Below, piece after piece: positions 1 through 13,300 of a DNA stretch of 64,000 bases. The stretch comes from Gammaproteobacteria bacterium. Its GTDB lineage: Bacteria; Pseudomonadota; Gammaproteobacteria; Chromatiales; Chromatiaceae. Below the pieces are notes generated by a model. The model saw only the letters and a program-made list of their open reading frames with translations. It did not search any database and had not been told where the DNA came from. Both the position numbers and the translations under genes were made by a program. The DNA lies in assembly GCA_020445255.1 (NCBI GenBank), contig JAGRGY010000002.1, positions 62,001-126,000 on the forward strand, read 5' to 3'. Position 1 is the stretch's first letter; each line of letters begins with the position of its first letter.

Positions 1-270
1 CAGCGCGCGTTCGTGTTCGAGGTGCTGCAGGCACAGCCCACTCCTGACATCGCCCGCCTGATGATTCGGACCGCGATGCAGAGCAGGGCCCGGCTCGCGA
101 TCGCACCCTTGCAGGATTACCTCGCGCTGGACAGCAGTGCGCGCATGAACAGACCGGGCGTCGCCGACGGCAACTGGCAATGGCAGTTCGCCTGGGACAT
201 GCTCCCACCAACATTCAGTGCAGAGATTCGCGAGATGGTTGAAGCGAGCGGGAGACAGGATGTCAAGTAA
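1..270 (+). CDS. malQ: 4-alpha-glucanotransferase (amylomaltase), C-terminal fragment cut by the window edge
   Basis: The frame is open from base 1 and ends at the TAA at 268-270, so only the last 89 residues are visible. They read like the MalQ (GH77) C terminus: the stretch [20 protein letters not shown], followed by a tryptophan-rich NWQWQF segment, matches the nucleotide-free core helix and final barrel strand of amylomaltases. MalQ transfers glucan chains between maltodextrins in the cytoplasm. Its last 11 bases overlap the start of glgB, so it is probably translationally coupled to the glycogen genes downstream. The identification rests on the tail only; the catalytic residues lie outside the window. 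Confidence 0.8.
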   Translation, partial: QRAFVFEVLQAQPTPDIARLMIRTAMQSRARLAIAPLQDYLALDSSARMNRPGVADGNWQWQFAWDMLPPTFSAEIREMVEASGRQDVK

Positions 271-2440
271 GCTGCCCTATCCCCTGGCCATGTTGCAGCG
301 CGGCGAGTCGCACGACCCGTTCGCGCTGCTCGGTCGACACGACGGCGAACAACATACGCTGGTACGTGAGTTCATGCCGAGCGCCGAAGAGGTCGAGATC
401 GAGGGTTGCGGCAGCATGCAGCGCATTCCGCATACCGACATCTTCGAATTGACCCTGTCGCCGGAACAGGCGGCCGCGCTGCCACAGCACTACCGGCTGC
501 AATGGACGGACAAGGCGGACGGCCTGCGGCATGCGGTGATTTCACCCTACACCTTCGGCACCCTGCTGCCGGACATCGACCTGCACCTGTTCAACGAGGG
601 TCGCCATCACCACGTGTACCGCCTGCTGGGCGCGCACCTGGTGGAAATCGACGGTGTCGCGGGCTGCCGCTTGGCCGTGTGGGCGCCGGCGGTCAAGCGC
701 GCCAGCGTGGTCGGCGATTTCAACGGCTGGAACGGCCTGCGCCACCCGATGCGCAACCGCGGCGGCTCCGGGGTCTGGGAGCTCTTCATCCCGGGGCTGC
801 AGGCTGGCGACCTTTACAAGTACGAGTTCATCAGCCGTGACGGCCACCGTCTGCTGAAGTCCGATCCCTATGGCCAGGCGATGACGCTGCGACCCGACAC
901 CGCGTCGCGCGTCGCCCCACCTTCGCATTTCCAGTGGGGTGACGCCGACTGGCTCCACCACCGCGAACACTGGCGCTGGATGCAGCAGCCGATGTCCATC
1001 TACGAGGTCCATCCGGGTTCATGGCGGCTCCGACCGGACGGGGATTTTCTGAACTTCCGCGAGCTCGCCGATCAACTCGTGCCGTACGTAAGCGAACTCG
1101 GCTACACGCACATCGAACTGCTGCCGGTCATGGAACACCCGCTCGATGAGTCGTGGGGCTATCAGGTATCGGGTTATTTCGCCCCCAGTGCGCGCTTCGG
1201 CGATCCCGACGACCTGCGCTACCTGATCGACCGCTGTCACCAGGCGGGCATCGGCGTCATTCTCGACTGGGTGCCGGGACACTTCCCGAAGGACGACTTC
1301 GCGCTCGCACGATTCACCGGTGACGCGGTCTACGAACACGCCGACCCACGTCTCGGTGAACATCGCGACTGGGGCACCTTGATCTTCAACTATGGCCGGC
1401 GCGAGGTCGGCAACTTCCTGCTCGCCAATGCGGTGTACTGGATCGAGGAGTTCCACGTCGACGGACTGCGCGTCGACGCCGTCGCCTCGATGCTGTATCT
1501 GGACTACTCGCGCAACGAAGGCGAGTGGATCCCAAACCAATACGGCGGTCGCGAAAACCTCGAGGCGATCGAGTTCCTGCGCCATGTCAACGCCGTGCTG
1601 CACGCCCGCTTCCCCGGCGCACTGACCATCGCCGAGGAGTCGACAGCATGGCCGATGGTGTCACGCCCCAACTGGATGGGTGGGCTCGGTTTCAGCATGA
1701 AGTGGAACATGGGCTGGATGAACGACACCCTCAGCTATATCGAGAAGGATCCGGTTCACCGCCGCTACCACCACGACAAGCTGACGTTCAGCCAGCTCTA
1801 TACCTACACCGAGAATTTCGTGCTGCCGCTGTCGCATGACGAGGTCGTGCACATGAAGCGCAGCCTGCTCGACAAGATGCCGAAGGACGCGTGGCAGAAA
1901 TTCGCCAATCTGCGCCTGTTGTTCGCATGGCAGTACGCGCATCCGGGCAAGAAGCTGCTGTTCATGGGAGGCGAGTTCGCGCAGTGGCACGAGTGGCGCG
2001 AGAACGAGGCGCTCGACTGGCCGCTGCTCGAGCACCCCAACCATGCCGGAATCCAGCACCTGATACGCGATCTGAACCGCCTGTATCGCGAATTGCCTGC
2101 ATTGCACCGACATGATTTCGAACAGCAGGGTTTCGAATGGCTCGACTGCAACGACAGCGAGCGCTCGGTGCTGTCGCTGATGCGCCACGGCGACAGCCAG
2201 TCGGTCGTGTGCCTGTTCAACTTCACACCGGTACCACGCCTGGGATACCGGGTCGGACTGCCGTGCGAAGGACTGTACCGGGAGGTGCTGAACACGGATG
2301 CCGAGTACTACGGCGGCAGCAACACGGGCAATGCCGGTGCCGTATACGCCAACGGCGAGCCGTGGCACAACCGGCCGTGCTCGGCAGCGATCGACATACC
2401 GCCGCTGGGTGCGGTCTTCCTGCAGCACGAAACCGGCTGA
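260..2440 (+). CDS. glgB: 1,4-alpha-glucan branching enzyme
   Basis: A 726-residue GH13 branching enzyme that makes the alpha-1,6 branches of glycogen. The length matches the usual ~730 residues. An N-terminal CBM48-type domain (about residues 100-215, with [10 protein letters not shown]) precedes the catalytic barrel. The GH13 motifs are present: [16 protein letters not shown] carries the nucleophile Asp, AEESTAW the general acid Glu, and LSHDEVV the stabilising Asp. The ATG at 260 is chosen over a longer GTG reading (218) because family N termini resemble [12 protein letters not shown] and a GGGAG-like ribosome site lies just upstream. It overlaps malQ by 11 bases and its TGA shares a base with the glgA ATG, so the three genes are coupled. 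Confidence 0.95.
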   Translation: MSSKLPYPLAMLQRGESHDPFALLGRHDGEQHTLVREFMPSAEEVEIEGCGSMQRIPHTDIFELTLSPEQAAALPQHYRLQWTDKADGLRHAVISPYTFGTLLPDIDLHLFNEGRHHHVYRLLGAHLVEIDGVAGCRLAVWAPAVKRASVVGDFNGWNGLRHPMRNRGGSGVWELFIPGLQAGDLYKYEFISRDGHRLLKSDPYGQAMTLRPDTASRVAPPSHFQWGDADWLHHREHWRWMQQPMSIYEVHPGSWRLRPDGDFLNFRELADQLVPYVSELGYTHIELLPVMEHPLDESWGYQVSGYFAPSARFGDPDDLRYLIDRCHQAGIGVILDWVPGHFPKDDFALARFTGDAVYEHADPRLGEHRDWGTLIFNYGRREVGNFLLANAVYWIEEFHVDGLRVDAVASMLYLDYSRNEGEWIPNQYGGRENLEAIEFLRHVNAVLHARFPGALTIAEESTAWPMVSRPNWMGGLGFSMKWNMGWMNDTLSYIEKDPVHRRYHHDKLTFSQLYTYTENFVLPLSHDEVVHMKRSLLDKMPKDAWQKFANLRLLFAWQYAHPGKKLLFMGGEFAQWHEWRENEALDWPLLEHPNHAGIQHLIRDLNRLYRELPALHRHDFEQQGFEWLDCNDSERSVLSLMRHGDSQSVVCLFNFTPVPRLGYRVGLPCEGLYREVLNTDAEYYGGSNTGNAGAVYANGEPWHNRPCSAAIDIPPLGAVFLQHETG

Positions 2441-3894
2441 TGCGCGTACTGTTTGCCTCCAGTGAGATGTTTCCCGTGGTCAAGACCGGTGGTCTCGGCG
2501 ACGTCACGTTCAGCCTGCCGCATGCGATCAGCGATCTCGGCGTCGACGTGCGCGTCGCGCTGCCCGCCTACCGCAGCGTGCTGGAGGAAGTCGAAGGACT
2601 GCGCGTAGCCGGCTGGCTGCCACTGGCCTCGGGCGAAGAGGTGCGCATTCTGTCGGCCCGCCATTCGGCGATCGAAGTCCCGCTCTGGCTGGTCGACGCA
2701 CCGTCGCTGTTCGACCGCGTCGGCCAGCCCTATACCGATCCACACGGACATGACTGGGGCGACAATGCGCGACGCTTCAGCGTCTTCAGCGAGGCCTGCG
2801 CCATGCTCGCTGATGACCGCCTCGGCATCGACTGGCGCGCCGACGTCGTGCATGCGAATGACTGGCAGACCGGCCTGCTGCCGGCCTTCTGCGCGCTGCT
2901 GCCGACGCCGCCGCGCACGTTGTTCACGGTGCACAACCTGGCGTACGACTGCCAGGTGGATTTCCGAACCTTCAACGAACTCGGCCTCCCCACCTACTGG
3001 TGGTCGATGGAGTTCGGCGAGTTCTACGGCCGCCTGTCGATGCTCAAGTGCGGCCTGGTCTTCAGCGACCTGATCACAACCGTCAGTCCGCGCTACGCGC
3101 AGGAGATCCGCACCAGCGAATTCGGCTACGGCTACGCGCCCGTGCTCGATCGCTATGCCGACAAGCTGGTCGGCGTACTCAACGGCATCGACGACAAGAC
3201 CTGGGACCCGGCCACCGACACCTTTCTCGAAGCGCACTACCATGCCGCCGGCAAGATCCGCAGTGGCAAACGCGCCAATCGCACCGCGCTGCTGGCGGCG
3301 ATGGGCGCGTCCACCGAGGCGCCGGCCACAGACGGCCCGCTGATCGGCTCCGTCGGACGACTGGTCTACCAGAAGGGCATCGACCTGCTGCTCGACGCTA
3401 TCCCGAACCTGCTTGCCAGCAGCGACGCAAGGTTCGTGTTCGTGGGTAGCGGCGACCGCGAGATCGAGCAACGTCTGCTCGCGCTGACGCACGCACACCC
3501 GCAGCGCGTGTTCGCACACCTGGGTTACAGCGAGCGGCTGGCCCACCTGGTCGAGGCCGGCTGCGACCTGTTTGCGATGCCATCCCGCTACGAGCCCTGC
3601 GGGCTCAATCAGATGTACAGCCTGCGCTACGGTACGCCGCCGGTCGTGCGCGACACGGGTGGACTGGCCGACACCGTCATCGATGCCTCACCGCGCACGC
3701 TGGCACGCCAGGAGGCAAACGGCTTCGTTTTCGAGGAGGCCACGGCCGAGGCGCTTCAGGCTGCGCTCGAACGTGCGTTCGAACTGTTCCGCAATCCGAA
3801 GCAGTGGATGAAAATGATCAAGATCGGCATGCGATCCGACTACGGCTGGCGCCGCAGTGCCGAGCAGTATCTGCTGTTGTATCGGGGAGAATAG
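2440..3894 (+). CDS. glgA: glycogen synthase (ADP-glucose type, GT5)
   Basis: 484 residues, the normal size for bacterial GlgA, which elongates alpha-1,4-glucan from ADP-glucose. The N-terminal KTGGLGDV motif (substrate-binding Lys) and the C-terminal SRYEPCGLNQMYSLRYGTPP block with the catalytic-site Glu are intact, as is the GSVGRLVYQKGIDLL nucleotide-sugar segment. The ATG overlaps the glgB stop by one base. The same frame runs open upstream to 2137, but that part is a shadow of glgB. No glgC (ADP-glucose pyrophosphorylase) lies in the window; it may be upstream of malQ. Confidence 0.95.
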   Translation: MRVLFASSEMFPVVKTGGLGDVTFSLPHAISDLGVDVRVALPAYRSVLEEVEGLRVAGWLPLASGEEVRILSARHSAIEVPLWLVDAPSLFDRVGQPYTDPHGHDWGDNARRFSVFSEACAMLADDRLGIDWRADVVHANDWQTGLLPAFCALLPTPPRTLFTVHNLAYDCQVDFRTFNELGLPTYWWSMEFGEFYGRLSMLKCGLVFSDLITTVSPRYAQEIRTSEFGYGYAPVLDRYADKLVGVLNGIDDKTWDPATDTFLEAHYHAAGKIRSGKRANRTALLAAMGASTEAPATDGPLIGSVGRLVYQKGIDLLLDAIPNLLASSDARFVFVGSGDREIEQRLLALTHAHPQRVFAHLGYSERLAHLVEAGCDLFAMPSRYEPCGLNQMYSLRYGTPPVVRDTGGLADTVIDASPRTLARQEANGFVFEEATAEALQAALERAFELFRNPKQWMKMIKIGMRSDYGWRRSAEQYLLLYRGE

Positions 3895-3981
3895 ACGCGC
3901 ATCGGTCAGACACCGACCGCGGTAGCGATCCTCGGTCGTCCGGCAATCCGGACACCGAACAACGGGAAGGAGGGAATTCTC

Positions 3982-6465
<2,484 letters not shown>

Positions 6466-6564
6466 CCGCGGCATTGCCGGCACGTCGGCGGCCCGCCGCG
6501 TAGCCGGCGGCCGGCCGACCTTGCGGGTGGCTCGTGGAATCGCGAGACCGTTGCAACACGCAGG

Positions 6565-7728
6565 TCAGTCGGCGCCTGCGAGCGCGACTGTCAGCTCCAC
6601 CGTCCGTTCGCCACCGATCAGCGGGTCGCGCAGCAGCTTCACGGTAACCTCGCGCCCCGGCGGCTGATCCAGCATCGCCAGTTTGACGTCGACGAAATGG
6701 CGAATCGGGATGTCGTTGATCGCCAGCAGGCGGTCGCCTTTTTTCACCCCCGCGCCTTCGGCCGGGCTGGCGTCGCCGAAGCCGGCGATGAACACACCCT
6801 CGTCACGTTCATCGAGCATGACGCGCAGCATGCCCGCGGGTGGCAATGGCTCGTCATCGGCCAGAAGCAGAAAGTCGGCCTGGTCGAACGCCGCCGCATT
6901 CGGCGTGTAACGTACGATGGTCTTGCCATCGGTGCCGGTGCGCCGCGCCACCCGGTTCGGGATCCCGTGGCGGCCACCGATGTGGCCCTTGCCCGCCAGC
7001 ACGAGCATGCGTCCGCCCGGGTGTTCGTCAAGGTACTTCGCAACCCGTTGCGCCATGCTTTCGTCCCATGTCAGCTGCACCTCGACGAAGCGCTGGAACG
7101 CCGACTCCTCGACCTTGTGCATCGCAAAAGTCTCGCGCAGATGCTTTTCGTAGGCGTGGTCGTTGACGTCGTAGCTGTCAGGCAGTTCCTCGCGCATCGC
7201 TACCGGCAGTCCGTTGATCCCGTCGCGGCTGATCGCCGACGTCAGTTCCTTGGAGGCATTGAGTGCGATCACCGGGATGCGCTTTTCCCGTGCGAAGCGC
7301 ATGATGGGCCGGTAGAGGCGGTAGTCGAAGCGCCAGCGGTCGTAATACTCTGTTTTGCGCAACATCTCCGCTTCATCGCTGCGGCCGGCGATGTAGTCGT
7401 CGAGGAACGGTTGAAAGCGCGCCTGGAACCACTCCACCCCCAGAGCGAGTCCTTCGGGGCGCGCCGCCATGCTGCGCAGCACCTGCAGTTGGATACGATG
7501 ATCGGCGAATGCGGTGTGCGTTTCACCGACATACACCAACCGCTCACTGTGCAGTTTCGTCATCAGTTGCTGCAGGGTTGCAGATTTCGCAGGTTCGACA
7601 ACAATCGGCGCCATGTCATCGTCAATCGCATCCATCGCCGTGGCCGGTGCGACCACGGCCGCCAGACACCAAGCCAGCGCCAGCCATAGGCGCTGCCCGC
7701 TCGCCGCACTGGCGCTGTTCGTATGCAT
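6565..7728 (-). CDS. ChaN-family haem-binding-like protein fused to a C-terminal PDZ domain
   Basis: 387 residues with a signal peptide (hydrophobic LWLALAWCLAAVVA then APATA). The ChaN/DUF399 domain follows, with the family opening RLVYVGETHTAFADHRIQL and the later LAGKGHIGGRHGIP segment. From about residue 290 the chain becomes a PDZ domain (ERDEGVFIAGFGDASPAEGA, then GDRLLAINDIPI). ChaN proteins are iron-regulated and bind stacked haem; the PDZ domain suggests a periplasmic partner or a peptide C terminus is recognised. ATG 7728 follows GGAGG by 10 bases, which decides the start over GTG 7737. It is divergent from, and overlaps at the 5' end, the M1 peptidase. I see no lipobox cysteine, unlike lipoprotein members. 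Confidence 0.85.
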   Translation of the reverse strand: MHTNSASAASGQRLWLALAWCLAAVVAPATAMDAIDDDMAPIVVEPAKSATLQQLMTKLHSERLVYVGETHTAFADHRIQLQVLRSMAARPEGLALGVEWFQARFQPFLDDYIAGRSDEAEMLRKTEYYDRWRFDYRLYRPIMRFAREKRIPVIALNASKELTSAISRDGINGLPVAMREELPDSYDVNDHAYEKHLRETFAMHKVEESAFQRFVEVQLTWDESMAQRVAKYLDEHPGGRMLVLAGKGHIGGRHGIPNRVARRTGTDGKTIVRYTPNAAAFDQADFLLLADDEPLPPAGMLRVMLDERDEGVFIAGFGDASPAEGAGVKKGDRLLAINDIPIRHFVDVKLAMLDQPPGREVTVKLLRDPLIGGERTVELTVALAGAD

Positions 7729-9778
7729 CGTTTTCACACCTCCGTCATCCTCGGCCGCAGGCGGCCTCGCACATTCGCTTTCCGTCACCGTGGACCCCGA
7801 CAGTGGCACATTGCAGGCCAGCGACCAAGTCGAGATCGACGGCACGACCGACAACATCGAGTTCGTACTGAACGCAGGACTGGTCCCGCGCAGCGAACAC
7901 GGGCGCATCGAGCAGATCGCAACGTCCGCGGATACCCTGCGCAGCACCTACCGTCTCAGGTTGGAGACAGCGAGCGACCGCTTCGAGTTGCATTACCGCG
8001 GACAACCCGTGTTTTCGACCGCCAAGCGGCCGGTCGGTGCCATGCCGCAGGGTATCGTATCGGCCGAGGCCGTCTATCTCGACGGGGCGTCCGCCTGGTA
8101 CCCGGAGTTTGGCCGGCCAGTGGACCGCCTGCGCCTCCACGTGACGCTGCCCCGCGGCTGGCAGTCGGTCAGCAACGGCGCGCGCGGCGAGTCCGACTCC
8201 GGCTTCGAATGGCGCAGCGACAAGCCGCAAGACGACGTCTACCTCGTTGCCGGACGCTTCACGCGCCACGCGCGCACCGAAAGCGGCATCGTGCTGTCGG
8301 TCTACCTGCTCGACGACGACCCCGCACTCGCGGAGCGTTATCTCGACGCGATGGGCGACTACATCAAGCACTACAGCCGGCTCATCGGCCCTTACCCCTA
8401 CGCCAAGTTCGCCGTCGTCGAGAATCCGTGGCAGACCGGCTTCGGCATGCCATCGTTCACCCTGCTCGGCTCGCGCGTATTGCGCCTGCCGTTCATCCTG
8501 TATACCTCGCTGCCGCACGAAATCCTGCACAACTGGTGGGGCAACGGTGTCTGGGTCGACTACGCCGCGGGTAACTGGAGCGAAGGGCTCACCGCCTACC
8601 TCGCCGACCACTGGATGCAAGAGCGCGAAGGCAAAGGCGACCAGTATCGGCTCAAGGCCCTGCAGAACTACAGCAATTTCGCCGCCCGCGCCGACGACAC
8701 ACCGCTGCGCGCATTCGTCAGCCGGCACAGCGACGCCAGCCAGTCGATCGGGTACAGCAAGTCGTTGATGCTGTTCCACATGATCCGCCAGTCCACCGGC
8801 GACCGGGCATTCGTCACCGGGCTGCGACGCCTCTGGCACAACCACCGCTTCGAGGCGATCGGCTTCGAGCGTGCGCTGCGCACGCTGCTCGACGACGACC
8901 CGACCCGGGTGACGCAATTTCTGCCCTGGCTCGATCGCCGCGGCGCACCGAAGCTGGTACTCGGTGAAGCCGCGGTGCAACAGGTCGGCGAGGCCTGGCA
9001 ACTCACACTCAACATCGCGCAGAGCCAGCAAGAACCCTTCGCGTTCGAGCTGCCGGTCGCCGTGACGCTCGCCGGTCGCGCGACCGCGGAGGTCCGCCGC
9101 GTGATGATTGGCAATCACCTTACGCAGGTCGACCTGACGTTCGACGCGCAACCGTTGCGGATCGACATCGATCCCGCCTACGACGTGATGCGCGAACTCG
9201 ACCCGAGCGAACAGCCGCCCGTCCTGAGTCGGCTGTTCGGCAGCCGCAAGGCATGGCTGATCGTCCCCACCGGGGCCTCGCCCGCCGAACGCGAGGCGTG
9301 GACGGCGCTCGCCGACGCATGGCAGGAGCGCTACCCGGGGCTGAAGCGCCTCGGCGACGATGCAGCGGATACCCTCGATCAGGACGCCGACCGCATCATT
9401 CTCGGCTGGGACAATCGACTCGCCGGGCAGGCCTGGGAAATGCTGTCGCGACCTGACCAGCGCATCGATGCCACCGGCGTGCAGGTCGGTGACGTGTCCT
9501 ATGGCCGCAAAGACAGCGCAGTCGTCATCGTCGCGACCGCGCCGCACGACGCCAGCATCGCGTTCATCGGCGCACCAACAACGCCGAGCATCGCGCTGCT
9601 GGCACGCAAACTGCCGCACTACGGCAGCTACGGTCGTCTGCTGTTCGACGCCCAGGGCAACAACCTGCGCAAGGACACGCTACTGCCGGCGCAAACGCAA
9701 ATGACCCGCCTGCTGACACCGCGGCAGGTACCGCTGCGCCTGCCGGCTCGCGACGTGCTCGGCGCGGAGGCGCCGTGA
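7640..9778 (+). CDS. M1-family (gluzincin) metallopeptidase, exported; start uncertain
   Basis: About 712 residues. The zinc site is explicit: HEILHNWW supplies two His and the catalytic Glu, and GNWSEGLTAYLADHW supplies the third ligand Glu 18 residues on, as in M1 aminopeptidases. An upstream GMPSFTLLGSR segment is in the place of the exopeptidase GAMEN motif, so substrate handling may differ from classical aminopeptidases. The last ~200 residues have no motif I recognise. A hydrophobic CPLAALALFVCIVF segment followed by SSSAA looks like a signal peptide, so the protein should act in the periplasm. Start codons are poor: GTG 7640, ATG 7613 or GTG 7514, none with a clear ribosome site, and all lie inside the oppositely oriented ChaN-like gene. 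Confidence 0.85.
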   Translation: MAGATTAARHQASASHRRCPLAALALFVCIVFTPPSSSAAGGLAHSLSVTVDPDSGTLQASDQVEIDGTTDNIEFVLNAGLVPRSEHGRIEQIATSADTLRSTYRLRLETASDRFELHYRGQPVFSTAKRPVGAMPQGIVSAEAVYLDGASAWYPEFGRPVDRLRLHVTLPRGWQSVSNGARGESDSGFEWRSDKPQDDVYLVAGRFTRHARTESGIVLSVYLLDDDPALAERYLDAMGDYIKHYSRLIGPYPYAKFAVVENPWQTGFGMPSFTLLGSRVLRLPFILYTSLPHEILHNWWGNGVWVDYAAGNWSEGLTAYLADHWMQEREGKGDQYRLKALQNYSNFAARADDTPLRAFVSRHSDASQSIGYSKSLMLFHMIRQSTGDRAFVTGLRRLWHNHRFEAIGFERALRTLLDDDPTRVTQFLPWLDRRGAPKLVLGEAAVQQVGEAWQLTLNIAQSQQEPFAFELPVAVTLAGRATAEVRRVMIGNHLTQVDLTFDAQPLRIDIDPAYDVMRELDPSEQPPVLSRLFGSRKAWLIVPTGASPAEREAWTALADAWQERYPGLKRLGDDAADTLDQDADRIILGWDNRLAGQAWEMLSRPDQRIDATGVQVGDVSYGRKDSAVVIVATAPHDASIAFIGAPTTPSIALLARKLPHYGSYGRLLFDAQGNNLRKDTLLPAQTQMTRLLTPRQVPLRLPARDVLGAEAP

Positions 9779-10323
9779 ACCGGCTGCCCAGCGACCGGAC
9801 AAGGCATGCGCGTACCCGCGACGGGAACCGGCTTCCATCTGCACACCGCTTAAGCACGCCCGTCGACGGTCGCTAAATGTCGAAGCAGAGGCCGCCCCCG
9901 GCTGACCACCGGGGCATCTAGGTGTGGTTAATCAGCGGTTCGTTGCGCTTCGCAGCCGCACGAACGGGCCAAAACAAGGCGCAGTCCGCAGGGAATGGCG
10001 GGGCCTTTCCAGGGACTGCAACGCCGGATCGGCCCGATCGTGGCGATCCCCTCAGATGGGGGGCTGAACGGGGTAGAGGCTTTGTTGGGCCTGCTTGAAA
10101 GGGAATCGACCCTTGCTGTGCAAACGCGCCTGGCCACAAAACCGTACCGCTTCGCTGACGCGCAACGAACATCTGACTCGCCACACGAGGTAGGGACATG
10201 AAGAGGCAGTCGACGCAGCGCCCGCCCGGGTGCCCGTATGACCGCGTGATGGCGTATGCAAGCCCGGCGATGCGCAAGCGGATCGGCGCCGTAAGCCCAT
10301 TGTCCTGAAGTTGCGGAGTCAGG
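9779..10323. other. 545-base gap with no convincing gene
   Basis: No reading frame here has recognisable homology or a credible ribosome site; the overlapping minus-strand frames of 80-190 residues look like GC-rich chance ORFs. A hairpin with arms CCCCGG/CCGGGG (9896-9901, 9909-9914) lies 120 bases after the peptidase stop but lacks a T run. A sigma-28-like element sits at 9850-9876. Short palindromes occur around 10025-10061. A cyclic-di-GMP riboswitch before the downstream GGDEF-EAL gene was considered but its conserved core was not found. Confidence 0.5.
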
Positions 10324-13300
10324 GTGCCGTACCGAATTCAGTACCGAAGGAGTTGGATCAAGGCGATCGTCGCGATCGTGCTGTTGGTCGCGCTCGCCGC
10401 GTTCGTCGCTACCAAGGGCGAGCGATTCGTGCAGATGGAGGTGCAACGCAGTCTGGTCGCGTTCGCCGACATCTTTGCCACGAGCATCGAGTCGGAATAC
10501 CGACACATCAGCATCAATGCCCGGGCGATGGCCGCACGCCCCGACCTGTTCGAGGCCACGCGCGCACTGCGCTCCGAACCGCCTTCCGCGGCGCCGTCAT
10601 CGACGAACCTGCAACGCCCGATCCGGCGTATCGTCGCCCCCATTCTGTCCAGTGATGCCTTCGATGCCTTTACGATAATCGACTCGCTCGGGGTCATCAT
10701 CGCGTCGAGCTTCGATGGTGAGATCGGAGCGCCCAGCAAGCTGAACGCGCAGGGGCTGCTGCTTGCCAGGGCCTGGAGCGGCCAGGCAGCGATTTCGCTG
10801 CCACAAGTGTCGGCCAGCCCCACCCAGTTCGACCGGGGTGCCGATCAGGCCGGTGCGCCCGCAACCTACGTCGTCGCCCCGATCAGCACGAGCGGACATG
10901 CACCGATCGCCCTGCTCGCGTTGCGCCTGAAGCCGAGCGCCACGACATCCCGAATCATCAGGTCCGGCAACACCGGCGTCAGCGGCCGGACCTACCTGTT
11001 CGACCGCAATGGCCTGATGCTGTCCGGGGGCAGATCCGGTGGGTCAATTCCGGCGAATTCGGGCAGCCTGGACGGCGGGCCCGGTTCGAACAAGCGGGTG
11101 CTGTCACCCCCGGGCACCGACCAGCTGACACTGCTGGCCGCGAGCGCCGTCCGCGGCAAAGACGGCGTGAATGCCGAGGGATACCGCGACTATCGCGGCG
11201 TGCGCGTCGTCGGCGCCTGGCGCTGGCTGGACGAATACGGCCTCGGTGTCGCTGTAGAGGTGGACTACGACGAGGTCTACAGCGGCCTGCGCCTGATGCG
11301 CACGGCACTTTACGTATTCACTGCCGCCGCGGCGTTGCTGATGATGTTGATCGCCCACTTGTCGGGCAGGCAGCACGGGCAGCTGGCGCGCCAGGTTGCG
11401 TCGCAGACGCGGGCGCTGCGTGGCGAACAGGCACGCATGCAGGCGCTGTTCGACGAGGCACCGAACGGATTGATTGCGCTCGATGCCGACGGCAACATCA
11501 CCCGGCTCAGCGCGCGCGCGCGCTCGATGTTCGATTGCTCCGGTCAGGGCATGGTCGGCAAACCGCTCGACACGCTGTTGGCCGAGCCGATACCCAACGT
11601 CGCCGCGCTGCGCGCATGGGGTACGCGCGAGATCAATGGCCGACGCTGTGACGGCGCGCTGTTCCCGATCGAGCTGTCGATCAGCGAAACACAGACCGAA
11701 CTCGGCTGCTTCATGCTCGCAATCGTGCGCGATATCAGCGAGCAGAAGCGCATGGATACCGCGATGCGCGAGGAGGTACGCCGGCGCAGAGAGGCGGAGC
11801 AACGCCAGCGTCAGCTGCTCGATGCAGCGGGTGAAGGCATTTTTGGCGTCGACCAATCCGGCGCCATCACCTTCATCAACCCGGCCGGCGCCGAGCTGCT
11901 GGGTTACGATATCCCGGAGCTGATCGGGCGCAAACTGCACGAACCCAGCGAATCCGGGCCCGCGTTGTGCTCGGCGGAATGCGGTCTGGCCGACCCGGAT
12001 CACTTCACCGAACGCACCGACGAATCGGTCATGCAACGCCGTGACGGCACCACGTTCGAAGTCGAGTTCACACGCTCGCCGCTGGTCTCCGAGGGCCGGG
12101 CTCACGGTGCCGTTGTGGTGTTCAGCGACATCAGCGACCGCAAGCACGCCGAACAGTCCCTGCTGCTTGCCGAAAACGTGTTCCAGCACATCACCGAGGG
12201 CGTCGTGGTAACCGACATCGACGGTGTCATCCTGCGTGTCAACCGCGCCATGGTGGCGATGGTTGGATTCGACGAGCACGAACTGGTCGGCACGCACCCG
12301 CCTCCCTATCGTTCCGGAGAGCATCCCCCCGTATTCTACGACCAGCTGTGGAACGCGTTGCTCGCCGACGGATCCTGGGAAGGTGAGATCTGGAACAGGC
12401 GCCAAAACGGCGAGCTGTTCCCGACCTGGCAGACCATCGTCGGCGTCATGAACAGCCGCGGGCAACCCGATCGCTTCGTTTCCGTGATGCGCGACATCAC
12501 CGAACAGCGCCGCAGCGAGCAGCGCATCCATCGCCTGGCGTATTTCGACAACCTGACCAACCTGCCCAACCGCGAACTCTTCTACGACCGCTTCGGGCAT
12601 GCGATCGAACGCGCACAGCGCCAGCAGACCGAGCTCGCGCTGCTGTTTCTCGATCTCGACCGTTTCAAGAACGTCAACGACAGCCTCGGCCACCCGGTCG
12701 GCGACGAACTGCTCAAGGCCGTCAGCGTGCGCCTGCTGCGCCTGGTGCGCAGCGAGGACACGATCGCCCGCCTCGGCGGCGACGAGTTCACGATTCTGCT
12801 CGAGTCCGCCCCCGACGACGCGGCGGCGGCCAACGTCGCCGGCAAGGTGGTCGAGGCGCTGTCGCGACCCTTCGCGATCGGCGAGCACACACTGCACATC
12901 GGCACCAGCGTCGGCATCAGCCGCTTCCCTGCCGACGGCAATGACGTGACGACCCTGATCAAGCACGCCGACTCCGCGATGTACCAGGCCAAGGCATTCG
13001 GCAGGAACAACTACCAGTTCTACTCGCCCGGCCTTTCCAGCCGCACCAGCGAGCAGGTGCTGCTCGAGGCAAGCTTGCACCGCGCCATCAAGAACGAGGA
13101 GCTGCTGCTGCACTACCAGCCGCAGTTCGACCGCGCCGGCCGCCTGACCGGTCTCGAGGCCCTGGTGCGCTGGATGGACCCTGTGCGCGGTCTGGTGCCG
13201 CCGTCCGAATTCATCCCGCTGGCCGAGGAGAGCGGCCTGATCGTCATCATCGGAGAATGGGTGCTACGCACGGCCTGTGCACAGATGCGCACCTGGCTGG

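Noticed and set aside
9896..9914. Terminator after the M1 peptidase
   Set aside because: A 6-bp GC stem exists but there is no following T run and it lies 120 bases past the stop.
10200..10323. Cyclic-di-GMP riboswitch before the GGDEF-EAL gene
   Set aside because: A GCGATGCGCAAGC stretch is suggestive, but the conserved GEMM core and receptor elements are missing.
11104..13113. 669-codon minus-strand frame
   Set aside because: Antisense to the PAS-GGDEF-EAL gene, which has full motifs on the plus strand.
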